Assembly: GCA_023443125.1 (NCBI GenBank)
Contig: JAEZVO010000056.1
Span: 13,024-77,023, forward strand
Source of the DNA: Actinomycetes bacterium
GTDB lineage: Bacteria; Actinomycetota; Actinomycetes; Propionibacteriales; Propionibacteriaceae
Reading direction: 5' to 3'
Length of the DNA: 64,000 nt
The notes below the pieces were generated by a model. The model saw nothing but the letters and a program-made list of their open reading frames with translations, did not search any database and was not told the origin of the DNA. Position numbers and translations under genes: made by a program. Shown one piece after another: positions 63,250 through 64,000 of the stretch (within the stretch, counting starts at the first letter, position 1; the number at the start of each line of letters is the position of its first letter).

Positions 63250-63926
63250 CGCTTCACCGCCCACTTCTCGGAGGCCCAGCCGGTGAGCAGGCCCATGGGG
63301 AGGGTGATGACGATGAACGCGAGCGCCACCAGCCCGAAGATCTGGAAGAGCATGTCGGAGCGGAACTCGATCATGCGTCGCATGGCGTGCGAGATCTGGA
63401 CGACGCCGATCGCCACCACCACCGTCGTGTTCTTGGTGAGCGCGATGAGGACGTTGCCCAGCGGGGTGATGGCCCCGCGGAAGGCCTGGGGGAGGATGAT
63501 GTGGCGCAGGTTCTGCCCGAACGTCATGCCCAGCGAACGCGCCGCCTCGGCCTGCCCGACGGGGATGGTGTTGACGCCGGAGCGGATGGCCTCGCAGACG
63601 AACGCCGCGTGGTAGACCGCGAGCGCCAGGATCGCCAGCCGCATGCCGTTGTCGACGATGTACGTCGGTGACTCGGGGCTGGCCATGTTGATCTTCATCT
63701 GCGTCCACAGCACGAGGCTCGCGGCGACCACGATCATCGTGAGCGGGGTGTTGCGGAACAGGGTCACGTACATGGAGCCGGCCCACTGCAGGACGCGCAC
63801 GGGCGAGAGCCGCATGACGGCGATGATCGTGCCGATGACCAGGGCCCACAACGCTCCCCAGAACGTGAGTTCCAGGGTGTGCCAGATCGCGGCCCAGAAG
63901 TCGTACTTCTCGATCAGCTCGAGCAC
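63246..63926 (-). CDS. Glutamate-type amino-acid ABC transporter permease (GluC-like)
   Basis: The 226-residue protein has the HisM/GluC pattern: TLFRNTPLTMIVV, and the loop GVNTIPVGQAEAARSLGMTF, then GQNLRHIILPQAFRGAITP. It starts at GTG with GGAAGGAAGG just upstream. ATPase and binding-protein genes would lie beyond the right edge. The 74 bases to the edge hold the ribosome binding site and a GC-rich inverted stretch. Confidence 0.88.
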   Translation of the reverse strand: MLELIEKYDFWAAIWHTLELTFWGALWALVIGTIIAVMRLSPVRVLQWAGSMYVTLFRNTPLTMIVVAASLVLWTQMKINMASPESPTYIVDNGMRLAILALAVYHAAFVCEAIRSGVNTIPVGQAEAARSLGMTFGQNLRHIILPQAFRGAITPLGNVLIALTKNTTVVVAIGVVQISHAMRRMIEFRSDMLFQIFGLVALAFIVITLPMGLLTGWASEKWAVKR

Positions 63927-64000
63927 GGCACCTTCCTTCCTCGTGTCGCGGTGCCGGCGGGCGGGCGCGGGGGACGCCCCCCGGCCGGGGATTGCGTGAG

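Overview
The window is high-GC, gene-dense bacterial DNA of actinomycete type. It carries a complete 14-gene complex I operon with long actinobacterial-style C-terminal extensions, a menaquinone pathway with a predicted side-chain reductase, KorAB, a tRNA-adenosine-deaminase-associated protein and GTG/TTG starts with ATGA/GTGA overlaps. A member of the Propionibacteriaceae or a relative fits, but that placement is inference from gene content.

Region 1 (1-20.1 kb): a frameshifted lipoprotein, a secreted SH3-repeat protein, tRNA-Lys, a membrane protein whose soluble part resembles a GroEL apical domain, a patatin-like lipase opposite a CDF metal exporter, and an orphan DhaL coupled to a galactokinase-like kinase. 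The menaquinone genes follow: menE-menA-menC-menD in one overlapping run, then menG and menF on the other strand. An AbiE-type toxin/antitoxin pair, a RecB/RNase H-like nuclease coupled to menG, and a two-gene ABC exporter lie between them.

Region 2 (20.3-44.5 kb): a menaquinone/geranylgeranyl reductase precedes nuoA-N and a polyprenyl diphosphate synthase, nearly all with overlapping stop/start codons. The operon therefore encodes the proton-pumping NADH dehydrogenase together with enzymes that build and tune its quinone. A cluster of hairpin repeats, an M13 peptidase and korA-korB plus a membrane protein follow.

Region 3 (44.5-50.0 kb): an ABC transporter set beside what looks like a truncated lactococcin-972-type bacteriocin, a MarR/MFS pair, and the C-terminal half of a sugar aminotransferase.

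Region 4 (about 50.03-64 kb) reads differently. It looks more GC-rich, and many genes are cut, fused or frameshifted: an aldehyde dehydrogenase with lost N-terminus and an internal gap, a frameshifted deaminase-associated gene run into a start-less upp, frameshifted menB, lgt with a stop and a large gap fused to half a glycerophosphodiesterase, a twice-shifted XRE regulator, and lipoprotein and fructosamine-kinase pieces abutting tRNA-Ala. Between these sit intact genes: tadA, a sugar ABC importer, an MMPL exporter with its MarR regulator, and the gluCD permeases. The best reading is that about 50.03 kb is a join to a second, poorly assembled sequence; real gene decay is the alternative.
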